A stretch of DNA of 64,000 bases from Litoreibacter ponti (GCF_003054285.1 NZ_QBKS01000001.1:1860001-1924000); one strand, 5' to 3'; shown: positions 32,319-41,398, numbered from the stretch's first letter. Numbers and translations: made by a program. The notes: generated by a model not told the origin, from the sequence alone.

Positions 32319-32900
32319 ATGTTGAAGTGGGTACTTGGGCTGTGTGCGGCGCTCTATGGGATATTGCTGTATTTCGGCGAACCCACGCCCGAAGAGCTGG
32401 CCGCACGAGAAGCCCGCGAACTTCAACAGGTTACGCGATCCGAGACAGTGGCACTGGTCACGCAATCCCTGTCTGAGGAAGAAGCCGAACCAGAGCCCGC
32501 CCCGGTCCTCTCACAGACGCCCGAGCCCACAAGTGAACCCACATCCGAAATCGAATCCCCTGTCCTCGTCTCCGCATCACCTTCGACCGACGCAACCGCA
32601 GAGCCCACGCCGGTTGTCACCGCGACCACTATCGCGGAGCCCGCGCCGCAACTCGAAACGCAAGCCGAGCCGGAGCAGTCCGCGTCCGCAGCGTCCAGCA
32701 ACGAAATTTGGCGCGTGACCGCGCGGGCCGTCAATTTGCGGGCCGGGCCGTCGACGAACAACGCCGTCGTCGGGCGCGCGACGCTCAACGACAGCGCGGA
32801 GATTATCGAGATGCTGCCCTCAGGCTGGGCCAAGGTGTACATCCTCGAGACCGGCACCGAGGCGTTCATGTCCGCCCAATTCTTGGCCGCGCCTGAATAA
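32319..32900 (+). CDS. Membrane-anchored SH3-domain protein
   Basis: 193 residues from the ATG at 32319-32321, preceded by GGGGGA. One N-terminal span (WVLGLCAALYGILLYF), a long Glu/Pro/Thr/Ser-rich low-complexity linker (about 20-125) and a C-terminal bacterial SH3 domain (about 129-190; RVTARAVNLRAGPSTNNAVVG and the late SGWAKVYI). Such proteins sit in the periplasm and often bind peptidoglycan or envelope partners. The linker composition (PEPTSEPTSE) suggests a periplasm-spanning spacer. Divergent from parC. Confidence 0.85.
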   Translation: MLKWVLGLCAALYGILLYFGEPTPEELAAREARELQQVTRSETVALVTQSLSEEEAEPEPAPVLSQTPEPTSEPTSEIESPVLVSASPSTDATAEPTPVVTATTIAEPAPQLETQAEPEQSASAASSNEIWRVTARAVNLRAGPSTNNAVVGRATLNDSAEIIEMLPSGWAKVYILETGTEAFMSAQFLAAPE

Positions 32901-32950
32901 GGGACGGAATAGGACTTTTCCGCCCGCAGACAAGGCGCTACGACGCGCCC

Positions 32951-33781
32951 ATGACACGCAAATCCATCCTGATCACGGGCTGTTCGTCTGGCATCGGCTA
33001 CGACGCGGCCCTCTATCTTCAAGCCCGCGGCTGGCGGGTCTTCGCGACCTGTCGCAAGCCCGAGGACTGCGCCCGGCTGCAAGGCGAGGGTCTGGAAAGT
33101 TTCCCATTGGATCAAAGCGATGCGGCCTCGATGAAGGCGGCGCTGGATGAATGCCTGTCGCGCACCGGTGGCACGCTTGACGCCCTGTTCAACAACGCGG
33201 CCTTCGGGGTGCCCGGCGCGGTCGAAGACCTGCCCACAGATGCGTTGCGTTCGATCTTCGAGACGAACCTGTTTGGCTATCACGAACTGACGCGGCTGGT
33301 GATCCCGGTGATGCGGGCTCAAGGGCATGGGCGCATCCTCAACTGCTCTTCGGTGCTGGGCTTCGTCACGTTGAAGTGGCGCGGGGCCTACAATGCGACG
33401 AAATTCGCGATGGAAGGCCTGACCGACACGCTCCGGATCGAGATGCGCGACACCGGGATCGAAATCGTTCTGATCGAGCCCGGCCCGATTACATCGAAAA
33501 TACGCGAAAATTCGATCCCCCATTTCGAGAAATGGATCGACTGGGACGCCTCGCCGCGCCGCGCGCAGTACGAAGAAAGCCTTCTCAAGCGGCTCTACGA
33601 GAGCAACGGCCCCGATACGTTCGAACTGCCCGCCTCTGCCGTCAGTCACAAGGTCTGGCGCGCGTTGACGGACGCGAAACCGAAGGCCCGGTACATGATT
33701 ACGACCCCGACCTACCTGATGGCCGTACTCAAGCGCATTTTGCCCGCCCGCGCGCTCGATGCGCTGATCGACCGGATGTGA
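32951..33781 (+). CDS. Short-chain dehydrogenase/reductase
   Basis: Classical SDR, 276 residues. Seen: cofactor motif TGCSSGIG near residue 9, NNAAFG (NNAG-type) near 90, catalytic Ser in NCSSVLG, and YNATK (YxxxK) near 153. Asn/Arg pattern after the second strand (ATCRKPEDC) suggests NADP(H). Possibly acts on lipids or steroids like other members with a C-terminal extension (residues 195-276), but no specific substrate is supported. 50 bases after the SH3 gene; co-transcription is possible. Confidence 0.9.
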   Translation: MTRKSILITGCSSGIGYDAALYLQARGWRVFATCRKPEDCARLQGEGLESFPLDQSDAASMKAALDECLSRTGGTLDALFNNAAFGVPGAVEDLPTDALRSIFETNLFGYHELTRLVIPVMRAQGHGRILNCSSVLGFVTLKWRGAYNATKFAMEGLTDTLRIEMRDTGIEIVLIEPGPITSKIRENSIPHFEKWIDWDASPRRAQYEESLLKRLYESNGPDTFELPASAVSHKVWRALTDAKPKARYMITTPTYLMAVLKRILPARALDALIDRM

Positions 33782-33845
33782 ACCCTTCCCTTCGCGCGCG
33801 GCTCTGCTACATGGCACGGCAACACTGGTAGCAAGGGACAATGAC

Positions 33846-34055
33846 ATGGCTGACGATCCTCTTTTCATAGTTGTGGCGGTGGCCTGCCTCTTGGTGCTGG
33901 TGATCCTGCTCATCGGCATCGGCGGCTTTGCGAAGGGCGGCGACTTCAACCGCAAGCACGCCAACCGGATCATGCGCTACCGCATCGGGGCGCAGTTCGT
34001 GGCCGTTATCCTGATCCTGCTTTTTGTCTTTGTCCGGCGCATGGGAGGCGCATGA
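33846..34055 (+). CDS. HIG1-domain membrane protein
   Basis: 69 residues with two membrane spans (about 7-27 and 47-64) joined by a basic loop. The segment NRKHANRIMRYRIGAQFVAV is the hallmark of the hypoxia-induced HIG1 family, whose mitochondrial members regulate cytochrome oxidase and respiratory supercomplexes. AAGGGA precedes the ATG. Five bases separate it from the adenosyltransferase gene, a pairing often seen in Rhodobacteraceae. Confidence 0.85.
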   Translation: MADDPLFIVVAVACLLVLVILLIGIGGFAKGGDFNRKHANRIMRYRIGAQFVAVILILLFVFVRRMGGA

Positions 34056-34060
34056 ACTGA

Positions 34061-34633
34061 ATGGTCGTTCTCAACAAGATTTATACCAAGACCGGCGACG
34101 CCGGGGAGACCGCGCTCGGCAATGGCGCGCGCGTGGCCAAGCATTCGATGCGGGTCACGGCCTACGGCACCGTTGACGAGGCAAACGCCACCGTGGGGTT
34201 GGCCCGCTTGCATGCCGATGACGCGCTCGACGCGCAGCTTGCGATGATCCAGAACGACCTGTTCGATCTTGGCGCGGACCTGTGCCGCCCGGATATGGAA
34301 ATGGACGCTGACGCCGAATACCCGCCGCTGCGCATGGCCTCGGCCCAGGTCGACCGGCTCGAATCCGAGATCGACAAGATGAACGCCGCGCTGGAGCCGC
34401 TGCGCTCTTTCATCCTGCCCGGCGGCTCGGCGTTGGCCGCCCACCTGCATCTCTGCCGCACCGTGTCGCGCCGCGCGGAACGGCTGACGGTGGAGCTTGC
34501 CACGATGGAATCAGTGAACCCGTCCGCCGTGAAGTACCTCAACCGACTGTCGGATTGGTTCTTCGTGGCCTCGCGGATCGCCAATAATGACGGCAAGGAC
34601 GACGTGCTTTGGGTTCCGGGGGCCAACCGCTAG
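34061..34633 (+). CDS. Cob(I)alamin adenosyltransferase, PduO type
   Basis: ATP:cob(I)alamin adenosyltransferase producing adenosylcobalamin, the cofactor of methylmalonyl- and ethylmalonyl-CoA mutases. 190 residues, homotrimeric PduO/MMAB family. Seen: N-terminal ATP-binding YTKTGDAGETALGNG, YGTVDEANA, the catalytic RRAERLTVEL segment and SDWFFVASR. The link to the ethylmalonyl-CoA pathway enzyme Mcd in this window makes functional sense, since that pathway needs two B12-dependent mutases. Confidence 0.95.
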   Translation: MVVLNKIYTKTGDAGETALGNGARVAKHSMRVTAYGTVDEANATVGLARLHADDALDAQLAMIQNDLFDLGADLCRPDMEMDADAEYPPLRMASAQVDRLESEIDKMNAALEPLRSFILPGGSALAAHLHLCRTVSRRAERLTVELATMESVNPSAVKYLNRLSDWFFVASRIANNDGKDDVLWVPGANR

Positions 34634-34819
34634 GCCCCTGCGCCGTCCAGTTGCTCAATTCCCTTGCAATCGTGAAAATTTCTGCAATTTTTTCACAAAC
34701 GCGGCGTCACGGCGACGCTCTGCGTCGATTTTGACCTGTTTTCAGTCCGGGGCCTCCGGTATCTGAGGTCAGGAAGTTACCTGCGCCGCTCGCGGCACAA
34801 CTCTAGGGAGATACCGCAG

Positions 34820-35581
34820 ATGAAGGTCCTCGTACCCGTCAAGCGCGTGATCGACTATAACGTGAAAGTCCGCGTGAAGGCGGACGGCAGCGGTGTCGAC
34901 CTCGCCAATGTCAAAATGTCCATGAACCCGTTCGACGAGATTGCCGTCGAAGAGGCGATCCGCCTCAAGGAAGCCGGCAAGGTCGAGGAAGTCGTCGCCG
35001 TCTCCATCGGCGTCAAGCAAAGCCAGGAAACCCTGCGCACGGCCCTCGCCATGGGCGCGGATCGCGCCATTCTGGTCATCGCCGCCGATGATGTGCACAC
35101 GGATATCGAGCCGCTGGCCGTCGCCAAGATTCTCAAGGGCGTGGTCGACGAAGAGCAGCCCGGTCTGGTGATCTGCGGCAAGCAGGCCATTGACAATGAC
35201 ATGAATGCCACCGGCCAGATGCTGTCGGCGCTGCTGGGCTGGTCCCAGGCGACCTTCGCCTCGGAGCTGGACGTCGATGGCGACAAGGCGGTCGTGACCC
35301 GCGAGGTCGATGGCGGCCTGCAGACCATCAAGGTCAACATGCCCACCGTGGTCACCGCGGATCTGCGCCTCAACGAGCCGCGCTATGCCTCGCTGCCCAA
35401 CATCATGAAGGCCAAGAAAAAGCCTTTGGACGAGAAGACCGCCGCCGATTACGGCGTCGACACCGCGTCCCGCCTGACCGTCGTCAAGACGACCGAACCC
35501 GAGAGCCGCAAGGCCGGGATCAAGGTCGGTTCGGTGGATGAGCTGGTCGCGAAACTCAAAGATGAAGCGGGGGTTATCTAA
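34820..35581 (+). CDS. etfB: Electron transfer flavoprotein subunit beta
   Basis: AMP/FAD-binding subunit of the ETF heterodimer that takes electrons from acyl-CoA dehydrogenases and passes them to ETF-quinone oxidoreductase. 253 residues. Seen: N-terminal MKVLVPVKRVIDYN, the NPFDEIAVEEAIRL signature, the adenylate-binding GKQAIDND, and the recognition-loop region around EPRYASLPNIMKAKKKP. One base separates its stop from the etfA ATG. Acyl-CoA dehydrogenase Mcd (47217-48908) is a likely electron donor. Confidence 0.98.
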   Translation: MKVLVPVKRVIDYNVKVRVKADGSGVDLANVKMSMNPFDEIAVEEAIRLKEAGKVEEVVAVSIGVKQSQETLRTALAMGADRAILVIAADDVHTDIEPLAVAKILKGVVDEEQPGLVICGKQAIDNDMNATGQMLSALLGWSQATFASELDVDGDKAVVTREVDGGLQTIKVNMPTVVTADLRLNEPRYASLPNIMKAKKKPLDEKTAADYGVDTASRLTVVKTTEPESRKAGIKVGSVDELVAKLKDEAGVI

Positions 35582-35582
35582 G

Positions 35583-36509
35583 ATGGCTGTACTTCTTTTG
35601 GCTGAACTCAACGGGGCCGAGCTGGCTCTGGACGCAACCGCAAAGGCCGTCACCGCCGGGGCCGCCATCGGCGATGTCACCGTGTTGTGCGCCAGCGCAG
35701 GCTGCAGCGGTGCCGCCGCCGAGGCCGCGAAGATCGCAGGCGTCTCCAAGGTGCTCTGCGCCGATGAGGCCGCTTATGGCAACGGCCTGGCCGAGCCGAT
35801 CGCGGACCTGATCATCTCGCTTGCGGGCGACTACGATCACATCGTGGCCCCCTCCACCGCGTCTGCCAAGAACGTGCTGCCCCGCGTGGCCGCCCTTCTG
35901 GACGCGATGGTGATCTCCGACGTGACCGCCGTGGTCGACGCCAATACGTTCGAGCGCCCGATCTATGCGGGCAACGCGATCCAGACCGTGCAATCCGGCG
36001 ACGGCAAGAAGGTTCTGACTGTGCGGACCGCGAATTTCGACGCGGCCGGTGATGGCGGCTCGGCTTCGGTCGAAAGCATCGCTGCCGCACCCAATCCGGG
36101 CTTGTCCGAGTGGGTCGAAGACAAGGTCGCCGAAAGCGACCGCCCCGAGCTGACCTCTGCCGGTATCGTCGTCTCTGGCGGCCGCGGCGTGGGCTCCGAG
36201 GAAGACTTCGCCATGATCGAAAAGCTCGCCGATAAGCTGGGTGCCGCCGTGGGTGCGTCCCGAGCAGCCGTCGATTCCGGCTATGCACCGAACGACTGGC
36301 AGGTTGGTCAGACCGGTAAGGTCGTAGCGCCTGATCTGTATGTCGCCGTCGGCATCTCCGGCGCGATCCAGCACCTTGCTGGCATGAAGGACTCCAAGAT
36401 CATCGTCGCGATCAACAAGGACGAGGAGGCGCCGATCTTCCAGGTGGCCGATTACGGTCTGGTCGCCGACCTGTTCGACGCCGTGCCGAAGCTGATCGAC
36501 GCGCTCTAG
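35583..36509 (+). CDS. etfA: Electron transfer flavoprotein subunit alpha
   Basis: FAD-binding subunit, 308 residues from the ATG at 35583-35585 (a longer frame begins inside etfB). Seen: N-terminal AVLLLAELNG, FAD domain with SGGRGVGSEEDF near 200, PNDWQVGQTGK and the family signature VGISGAIQHLAGMKDS followed by NKDEEAPIF. Ends at a strong terminator 22 bases downstream, so etfBA is a two-gene operon. Confidence 0.98.
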   Translation: MAVLLLAELNGAELALDATAKAVTAGAAIGDVTVLCASAGCSGAAAEAAKIAGVSKVLCADEAAYGNGLAEPIADLIISLAGDYDHIVAPSTASAKNVLPRVAALLDAMVISDVTAVVDANTFERPIYAGNAIQTVQSGDGKKVLTVRTANFDAAGDGGSASVESIAAAPNPGLSEWVEDKVAESDRPELTSAGIVVSGGRGVGSEEDFAMIEKLADKLGAAVGASRAAVDSGYAPNDWQVGQTGKVVAPDLYVAVGISGAIQHLAGMKDSKIIVAINKDEEAPIFQVADYGLVADLFDAVPKLIDAL

Positions 36510-36531
36510 GTCTTTTGGACATTATTACGAG

Positions 36532-36564
36532 AAGGCCCGCCCCACCGGCGGGCCTTTTTGTTTT
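36532..36564 (+). terminator. etfBA terminator
   Basis: AAGGCCCGCC, 5-base loop, GGCGGGCCTT followed by TTTGTTTTG. Perfect 10-bp stem with T tract. It overlaps the beginning of the convergent DUF6473-like gene's 3' side and may serve both strands. Confidence 0.9.
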
Positions 36565-36566
36565 GC

Positions 36567-37376
36567 TCAGTGGAGCGCCTTGATCATCCGCTCGGCGATC
36601 TGCGCGTGCCCGGCGATGCCGATCATCTCGGCGGCTGCGGGCTGTTCCATCGGCGCGTAGCACATGCCTTCAAGCTGACCGCGCGCACCGTGGATATCGA
36701 TCTCGATGATTTCCGAGGCCGCACCCGCGAGCCGGTGCACAAGCGCACCGTCGACAAACAAAGGCTCAGCCCCGAGGTTTGCATGGGATGGGGCGGAAGG
36801 CTGAGGCTCTTTCAGCCAGAGTAAGATCTTGTGGCCCGCGATCTGGCGCAGCATCGACTCCATCCGCCCGACCCATGCCGCGCGCAGCTCCATCTCGATC
36901 GTTGCGAACCGCTGCGCCGACAACGCCTTGAGCGTGGTCAGCAAGTGACGCGTGAACGAAAATTCGGTGAAATCCACCTCCGGGTAGATCGCCTTCAGAA
37001 GGGTTGAGGCCTTCAAGAACCGATCATTGCGCCGTGGATGGACCGTGTAGAACCGGTTCGACATGTTCTGCGCGCCCATGACCTGAACCACTGTGGCCTG
37101 TGCCCTGTTGCACAGCCCGGTCAGGCTGGGATCATGCACAAAGGCATCCACGCCCGCGTTGATCGCACTGAAATTGGCGCACGGGATGCCAAGCGCGTCT
37201 TCGACCTGATCGACGAACGGTTTCTCAATGAATTTCCCGTAGGTCTCCGTCCCGCCGATAAAGGCGACATATTCCTTTTTCAGGCTCCGCCTTGGCCCGC
37301 GAAACAGCAGTTTCGATTGCCCATACCTGCATTGCTGATAATCCAGCGGACTGACGTCCGGTCGTTCATAGGCCAT
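36567..37376 (-). CDS. DUF6473-like protein
   Basis: 269 residues, no signal peptide or membrane span. The N-terminus (DYQQCRYGQSKLLFRGPRR then YVAFIGGTETYGKF) is typical of a Rhodobacteraceae family annotated DUF6473. Fold resembles SGNH/sulfotransferase-like Rossmann proteins (VVQVMGAQNMSN, later HKILLWLKEP), but no catalytic role is established. Convergent with etfA and divergent from the 3-hydroxyacyl-CoA dehydrogenase. Confidence 0.6.
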   Translation of the reverse strand: MAYERPDVSPLDYQQCRYGQSKLLFRGPRRSLKKEYVAFIGGTETYGKFIEKPFVDQVEDALGIPCANFSAINAGVDAFVHDPSLTGLCNRAQATVVQVMGAQNMSNRFYTVHPRRNDRFLKASTLLKAIYPEVDFTEFSFTRHLLTTLKALSAQRFATIEMELRAAWVGRMESMLRQIAGHKILLWLKEPQPSAPSHANLGAEPLFVDGALVHRLAGAASEIIEIDIHGARGQLEGMCYAPMEQPAAAEMIGIAGHAQIAERMIKALH

Positions 37377-37538
37377 TGCCCCACCTCAGTGTTAATTCTC
37401 ACCCGCAGCCAGATTCGCATAGGGAGATTGCCAAAAGGCTAAGGTGCCAATTTCACGCAAGTTTTAGCCTTTCAGCCGCTCTTGCGCCCGGCCTGCGCCG
37501 CGGCCTATCTTGGCGGCATCCAGTTGGAGAATGCACAG

Positions 37539-38414
37539 ATGGAAATCGCGAAAATCGGCGTCGTGGGCGCAGGTCAGATGGGCAATGGCATCGCCCATGT
37601 CTTTGCTTTGGCTGGGTACAAGGTGCTGCTCAACGACATCTCGCAGGACAGTCTCGATAACGCGATCAAGGTGATCGAGGGCAATCTCGACCGTCAGGTC
37701 AGCCGCGAGAAGATCACCGCCGAGGCGCGCGCGGATGCGCTGGCCAACATCTCGACGACGCTGAAGCTGCCCGATCTGGGGCCCACCGATCTGATCATCG
37801 AGGCCGCGACCGAGCGCGAAACCGTCAAAACCGCCATCTTCGAAGACCTGCTGCCCCATCTGGAGCCGCACACGATCCTGACGTCCAACACCTCCTCAAT
37901 ATCGATCACCCGGCTGGCCTCGCGCACCGACCGTCCCGAGAAGTTCATGGGGTTCCACTTCATGAACCCCGTGCCGATCATGCAGCTGGTCGAGCTGATC
38001 CGCGGAATCGCGACCGACAAGCCCACCTACGAGACCTGTCTGGGCGTGGTCGAAAAGCTAGGCAAGACCGCTGCCTCGGCCGAGGATTTCCCCGCCTTCA
38101 TCGTCAACCGCATCCTGATGCCGATGATCAACGAAGCGGTCTATACGCTCTATGAGGGCGTGGGCTCGGTCAAATCCATCGACGAGTCCCTGAAGCTGGG
38201 CGCGAACCACCCGATGGGCCCGCTGGAGCTGGCCGATTTCATCGGGCTCGACACCTGCCTTGCGATCATGAACGTGCTGCATGACGGGCTGGCGGACACC
38301 AAGTACCGCCCCTGTCCACTGCTGACGAAATACGTGGAGGCCGGGTGGCTGGGCCGCAAGTCACAACGCGGCTTCTACGACTACCGCAAGGACCCGCCGG
38401 TCCCGACGCGCTAG
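37539..38414 (+). CDS. hbd: 3-Hydroxybutyryl-CoA dehydrogenase
   Basis: NAD(P)-dependent oxidation/reduction of 3-hydroxyacyl-CoA in butanoate and polyhydroxybutyrate-linked metabolism. 291 residues from the ATG at 37539-37541 with GGAG about ten bases upstream. Seen: Rossmann GAGQMG at 10-15, the catalytic His in FHFMNPVP, Glu in VELIRG, NRILMPMINEA, and the C-terminal helical domain with GANHPMGPLELADFIGLD. Short single-domain (Hbd/PaaH) form, not a fused FadB. Nearby etfBA and Mcd suit acyl-CoA metabolism. Confidence 0.95.
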   Translation: MEIAKIGVVGAGQMGNGIAHVFALAGYKVLLNDISQDSLDNAIKVIEGNLDRQVSREKITAEARADALANISTTLKLPDLGPTDLIIEAATERETVKTAIFEDLLPHLEPHTILTSNTSSISITRLASRTDRPEKFMGFHFMNPVPIMQLVELIRGIATDKPTYETCLGVVEKLGKTAASAEDFPAFIVNRILMPMINEAVYTLYEGVGSVKSIDESLKLGANHPMGPLELADFIGLDTCLAIMNVLHDGLADTKYRPCPLLTKYVEAGWLGRKSQRGFYDYRKDPPVPTR

Positions 38415-39307
38415 GCTTGATCTTTCAGCGCCAAGGTCTGCTCGCGCAGCCACGCCATGAAGCCGCGCGGGTTTGATGCGCGCGAAGTCAGCTCTTCAGG
38501 CTCGAACGGCTCGCCCACGACAGGTGCCTGCGGCTTGTACAGCGCGTGGCGCACCTCGTAGATCAGCAGGCCCTGGCGCAAAGTCGCGGACAGCTGGTTG
38601 GCGATCTGGTAGGCGCGGGAATTCTGTCCCTGGAAAAAGATCGGCACCACGGTCGCACCGGAGCGCGCGATCATCTTGGCAGTGAACGGGTTCCATTCCT
38701 TCTCCACCGCCGGGCCCATCATCGTCTCTGACGTGGCCACGACGCCGGAGGGGAACAGCACGATGCAGCCATCGTTTTTCAGATGCTCCATCGCGGCGCG
38801 GCGCATTTCCAGGTTCTTTTGCAGCGCGTCCTCCTCGTGCGGGAACGGCACGGGGATCATGAACATGTCGATGGCGTTCACACCGGTCAGCAGCGAGCGG
38901 GTCAGAATCTTGTAATCCGTCCGCCGCCGCCCGATGAGCTCTGCCAGTACCATGCCATCGACCAGCCCATGGGGGTGGTTGGCCACGATGATCACAGGGC
39001 CTTTCTGCGGGATACGGTCGATCTGCGCCTGCGGGGTCTGCAGCTCGATCCCCATGACCTTCAGCGCGTCGCCCCAGAAGCCCTGGCCGAACTGCACGCC
39101 GCCCCGCTCGAACTTGCGGATCAGGTAGAGCAGGTGCAGCTTGCCGGTGAACAGCTCCATGATGCGGATCGTCCAGGCCTTCCACGGGTTGGTAAACGTG
39201 TTGGCATAGGACAGGTTGCGCTTGTCATAGGCGACGTATTCGGGGTGGTCATAGGGCAGGTCGTGGGTGGGCTGGGCCACCTCGGCGTCCTTCTTCGGCT
39301 CACTCAT
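38411..39307 (-). CDS. PlsC-type acyltransferase family protein
   Basis: 298 residues from the ATG at 39305-39307. Membrane-associated 1-acylglycerol-3-phosphate acyltransferase-like domain: catalytic HPHGLVD (HxxxxxD variant of HX4D, within VANHPHGLVDGMV) near residue 100, second block with FPSGVVATSE near 180, and TVVPIFFQGQ near 220. Family members acylate lysophospholipids or ornithine lipids. It is the last gene behind HPr, 11 bases after that stop, so part of the PTS-linked operon by position, though a functional link is not known. Overlaps the hbd stop by four bases on the other strand. Confidence 0.8.
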   Translation of the reverse strand: MSEPKKDAEVAQPTHDLPYDHPEYVAYDKRNLSYANTFTNPWKAWTIRIMELFTGKLHLLYLIRKFERGGVQFGQGFWGDALKVMGIELQTPQAQIDRIPQKGPVIIVANHPHGLVDGMVLAELIGRRRTDYKILTRSLLTGVNAIDMFMIPVPFPHEEDALQKNLEMRRAAMEHLKNDGCIVLFPSGVVATSETMMGPAVEKEWNPFTAKMIARSGATVVPIFFQGQNSRAYQIANQLSATLRQGLLIYEVRHALYKPQAPVVGEPFEPEELTSRASNPRGFMAWLREQTLALKDQA

Positions 39308-39318
39308 GTCGTCTCCCA

Positions 39319-39603
39319 CTACATCGGCTCGCCAAACAGATCGGCCACGAGGGCCTCCAACGCGTCGGCGCAGGCGACCTCGTCCGGGCCGTCGCAGCGC
39401 ACCTCGATCGAGGAGCCGCGCGAGGCGGCCAGCATCAGCAAACCCATGATGCTGTCGCCCGAGACGTCCATGCCATCCTTGCACACGGTGACGCGGGCAT
39501 CAAAGTCTTCCGCCACTTCGACGAACTTGGCCGAGGCCCGCGCATGCAGGCCCTTCTCGTTGACGATCTTCAGCTGACGTTCAACCACTGGAAACGCTGC
39601 CAT
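39319..39603 (-). CDS. ptsH: Phosphocarrier protein HPr
   Basis: 94-residue PTS phosphocarrier. The phosphorylatable His20 lies in KGLHARASAKF, and the regulatory serine recognised by HPr kinase is Ser51 in DSIMGLL. Overlaps the end of the EIIA gene by 23 bases. With EIIA(Man), HprK and no sugar permease, this is the regulatory PTS typical of alphaproteobacteria, reporting phosphorylation state rather than transporting sugar. Enzyme I (ptsP) is not in the window. Confidence 0.97.
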   Translation of the reverse strand: MAAFPVVERQLKIVNEKGLHARASAKFVEVAEDFDARVTVCKDGMDVSGDSIMGLLMLAASRGSSIEVRCDGPDEVACADALEALVADLFGEPM

Positions 39604-39979
39604 CGAAGCTGTTGATATATTTGCGCCCCGCCTCCATGGCGCGCTCCACCGCGGCGCCCACCTCCATCCGGCGGGACTTGGCGAGCTTGACCAGCATCGG
39701 CAGGTTTGCCCCGTAGAGGATCCGGCGGTTTTCCGGATTGCAGGCCAGCAGCGACAGGTTCGAGGGCGAGCCGCCGAACATATCCGTCACCACCACGACC
39801 CCGTCGCCGGTGTCGACCGCATCGGCGGCCGCGCAGATCTCGGCCTGTTTGTCACCGCGGTCATGGTTTTCTTCGATGGTGATCGCGCGGATTCCGGTCT
39901 GCTTGCCCACGACATGCTCGACCGCGGCGAGATACTCCCGCGCCAGCCCGCCATGTGCCACAATCACGATCCCGATCAA
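39581..39979 (-). CDS. PTS EIIA component, mannose family
   Basis: 132-133 residue EIIA(Man) domain, phosphorylated on His9 in IVIVAHGGLA. The start is uncertain: no ATG is available; TTG at 39977-39979 with GGGG upstream gives the family-typical MIGIVIVAHGG start, while a TTG at 40015 would add 12 residues. Seen also: GGSPSNLSLL near 80, the conserved loop of the fold. Lacks IIB/IIC/IID partners, consistent with a purely regulatory role. Lies between rapZ and HPr. Confidence 0.9.
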   Translation of the reverse strand: MIGIVIVAHGGLAREYLAAVEHVVGKQTGIRAITIEENHDRGDKQAEICAAADAVDTGDGVVVVTDMFGGSPSNLSLLACNPENRRILYGANLPMLVKLAKSRRMEVGAAVERAMEAGRKYINSFDGSVSSG

Positions 39980-40028
39980 ACCGATCTTACCCCAGCTAAA
40001 CGCCCCCGGTCGCAACGTGTGGTGTGCC

Positions 40029-40922
40029 TCACCTGCGCCGCTCCATCTCCCGGTGCCTTATAGACACCTGCCACCCCTTGTTTGCAAGGGCTTCCGCCAT
40101 ATTTTCCGCAACGGAAACCGAGCGGTGACGCCCGCCGGTGCATCCGAACCCGATGGTCAGGTAGGATTTCCCCTCTTCCCGGTAGGCTGGCAGCAGCATT
40201 TCGGTCAGCTCGCGGATCTTTGCGAAAAACTCCGCATAGCGCGGGTCCTGTTGCACATATTCCGCCACTTTGGGGTCCTCGCCGGTCAACGGGCGCAGCT
40301 CTGCCTCCCAGTGCGGATTGCGCAAGAACCGGCAGTCGAACACCATATCGACGCCATGGGGCACGCCACGCTTGTAGGAAAAAGACTGCAGCGACACCGA
40401 CAGCCGCTGATCCTCCGGCGCGCCGAACATGCCCGTCAGGCTCTCGCGCAGCTCGTGGGGCGACAGGTCTGATGTGTCGATCAGCATATCACTGCGCGCC
40501 CGGATGGCGGCCAGCAGCTCTGCCTCCCGCTCAATCCCGGCCTCGAGCCCCTCATCAGGGCTCATAGGATGGGGCCGCCGGGTCTCGGAGTAGCGGCGGA
40601 TCAACACGTCCTTGCGCGCATCGAGGAACAGCAGGCTCACTTTCATATCCGCCCGCTCCGGCAGGCGATCGAGCAGCTTCATCAGCGCCTTCGTGGTGAA
40701 ATCTCGGTTGCGCACATCGACCCCAAGCGCCATCGAGCGGCCAAGCGGCGGTCCGTCCAGCAGGCGCGGGATCAGGCTGAGTGGCAGGTTATCAATAGCC
40801 TCGAACCCCAAATCCTCCAGCACGTTGATCGCCGTGCTGCGCCCAGCCCCGGACGGTCCGGTCACAAAGACCAGCTGTTGGCCTGTCTCGGCCAAGGGTG
40901 CAAAATCGGTGTCGTCGCTCAT
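40029..40922 (-). CDS. rapZ: RapZ/YvcJ-family nucleotide-binding protein
   Basis: 297 residues. In E. coli RapZ is an RNase E adapter for the GlmZ small RNA; in other bacteria its role is less defined. The P-loop reads GPSGAGRSTA near 18-27, with Arg at the position normally held by the Walker Lys. The C-terminal domain with GFGCTGGRHRSV is well conserved. Lies 17 bases downstream of hprK and upstream of the EIIA gene, the arrangement common in alphaproteobacteria, implying a link to PTS signalling. Confidence 0.95.
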   Translation of the reverse strand: MSDDTDFAPLAETGQQLVFVTGPSGAGRSTAINVLEDLGFEAIDNLPLSLIPRLLDGPPLGRSMALGVDVRNRDFTTKALMKLLDRLPERADMKVSLLFLDARKDVLIRRYSETRRPHPMSPDEGLEAGIEREAELLAAIRARSDMLIDTSDLSPHELRESLTGMFGAPEDQRLSVSLQSFSYKRGVPHGVDMVFDCRFLRNPHWEAELRPLTGEDPKVAEYVQQDPRYAEFFAKIRELTEMLLPAYREEGKSYLTIGFGCTGGRHRSVSVAENMAEALANKGWQVSIRHREMERRR

Positions 40923-40939
40923 CGCGCGTTAACTCAACA

Positions 40940-41365
40940 TCAATTCTGAGCCTTGAGGTAGTGATAAAGCGCCGCAGGGAAATGGGGTGCCGAGAATTTG
41001 ACCAGCAGCGGCAGGCGTACCGTTCCGATCTGGCAGGTCCCCGGCTCGGGCATCCGGGCCTCTGTTGCGTGGTCCATGTCGACGGCGGCGATCAGCTGCG
41101 CGGGGCCTGCGCACGCGGCGGGCAAGAGGCCGAGCCCTCGTGCCTCGATTGCCTGCGGCAGCTGATCTGGGCGGCTGGCCTGCACCTTTTGACCAATCAC
41201 GCGAAGGTCACAGCGATCATCGCAGACCAGTTCCGCGCCATAGGCCATCAGCTGCAGCGCAAGCCCTGACTTACCGCTGCCGGACGCGCCCAATATCAGC
41301 AGACCGCGCCCGCCAAGGGCTACACAGGTTGCGTGGATTTGAGAGGGAGGATCAGGGAGCCGCAT
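40940..41365 (-). CDS. hprK: HPr kinase/phosphorylase, short alphaproteobacterial form
   Basis: 141 residues, only the catalytic domain; the N-terminal domain of Gram-positive HprK is absent, as is usual in alphaproteobacteria. Walker A GASGSGKSGLALQL near 26, and acidic GAELVCDDRCDL near 43. Phosphorylates HPr on the serine equivalent to Ser51. 33 bases downstream of chvG; the chvI-chvG-hprK order couples the envelope two-component system to the regulatory PTS. Confidence 0.93.
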   Translation of the reverse strand: MRLPDPPSQIHATCVALGGRGLLILGASGSGKSGLALQLMAYGAELVCDDRCDLRVIGQKVQASRPDQLPQAIEARGLGLLPAACAGPAQLIAAVDMDHATEARMPEPGTCQIGTVRLPLLVKFSAPHFPAALYHYLKAQN

Positions 41366-41398
41366 GGTCGAGCGGCCCTCCGTGGCCCAGATTAGCGC

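Noticed and set aside
34634..34819. Pair of TGCAA motifs before etfB as a PccR/RamB-type operator
   Set aside because: Spacing and half-sites do not fit the TTTGCAAA-type consensus known to me; AT-rich promoter background explains them.
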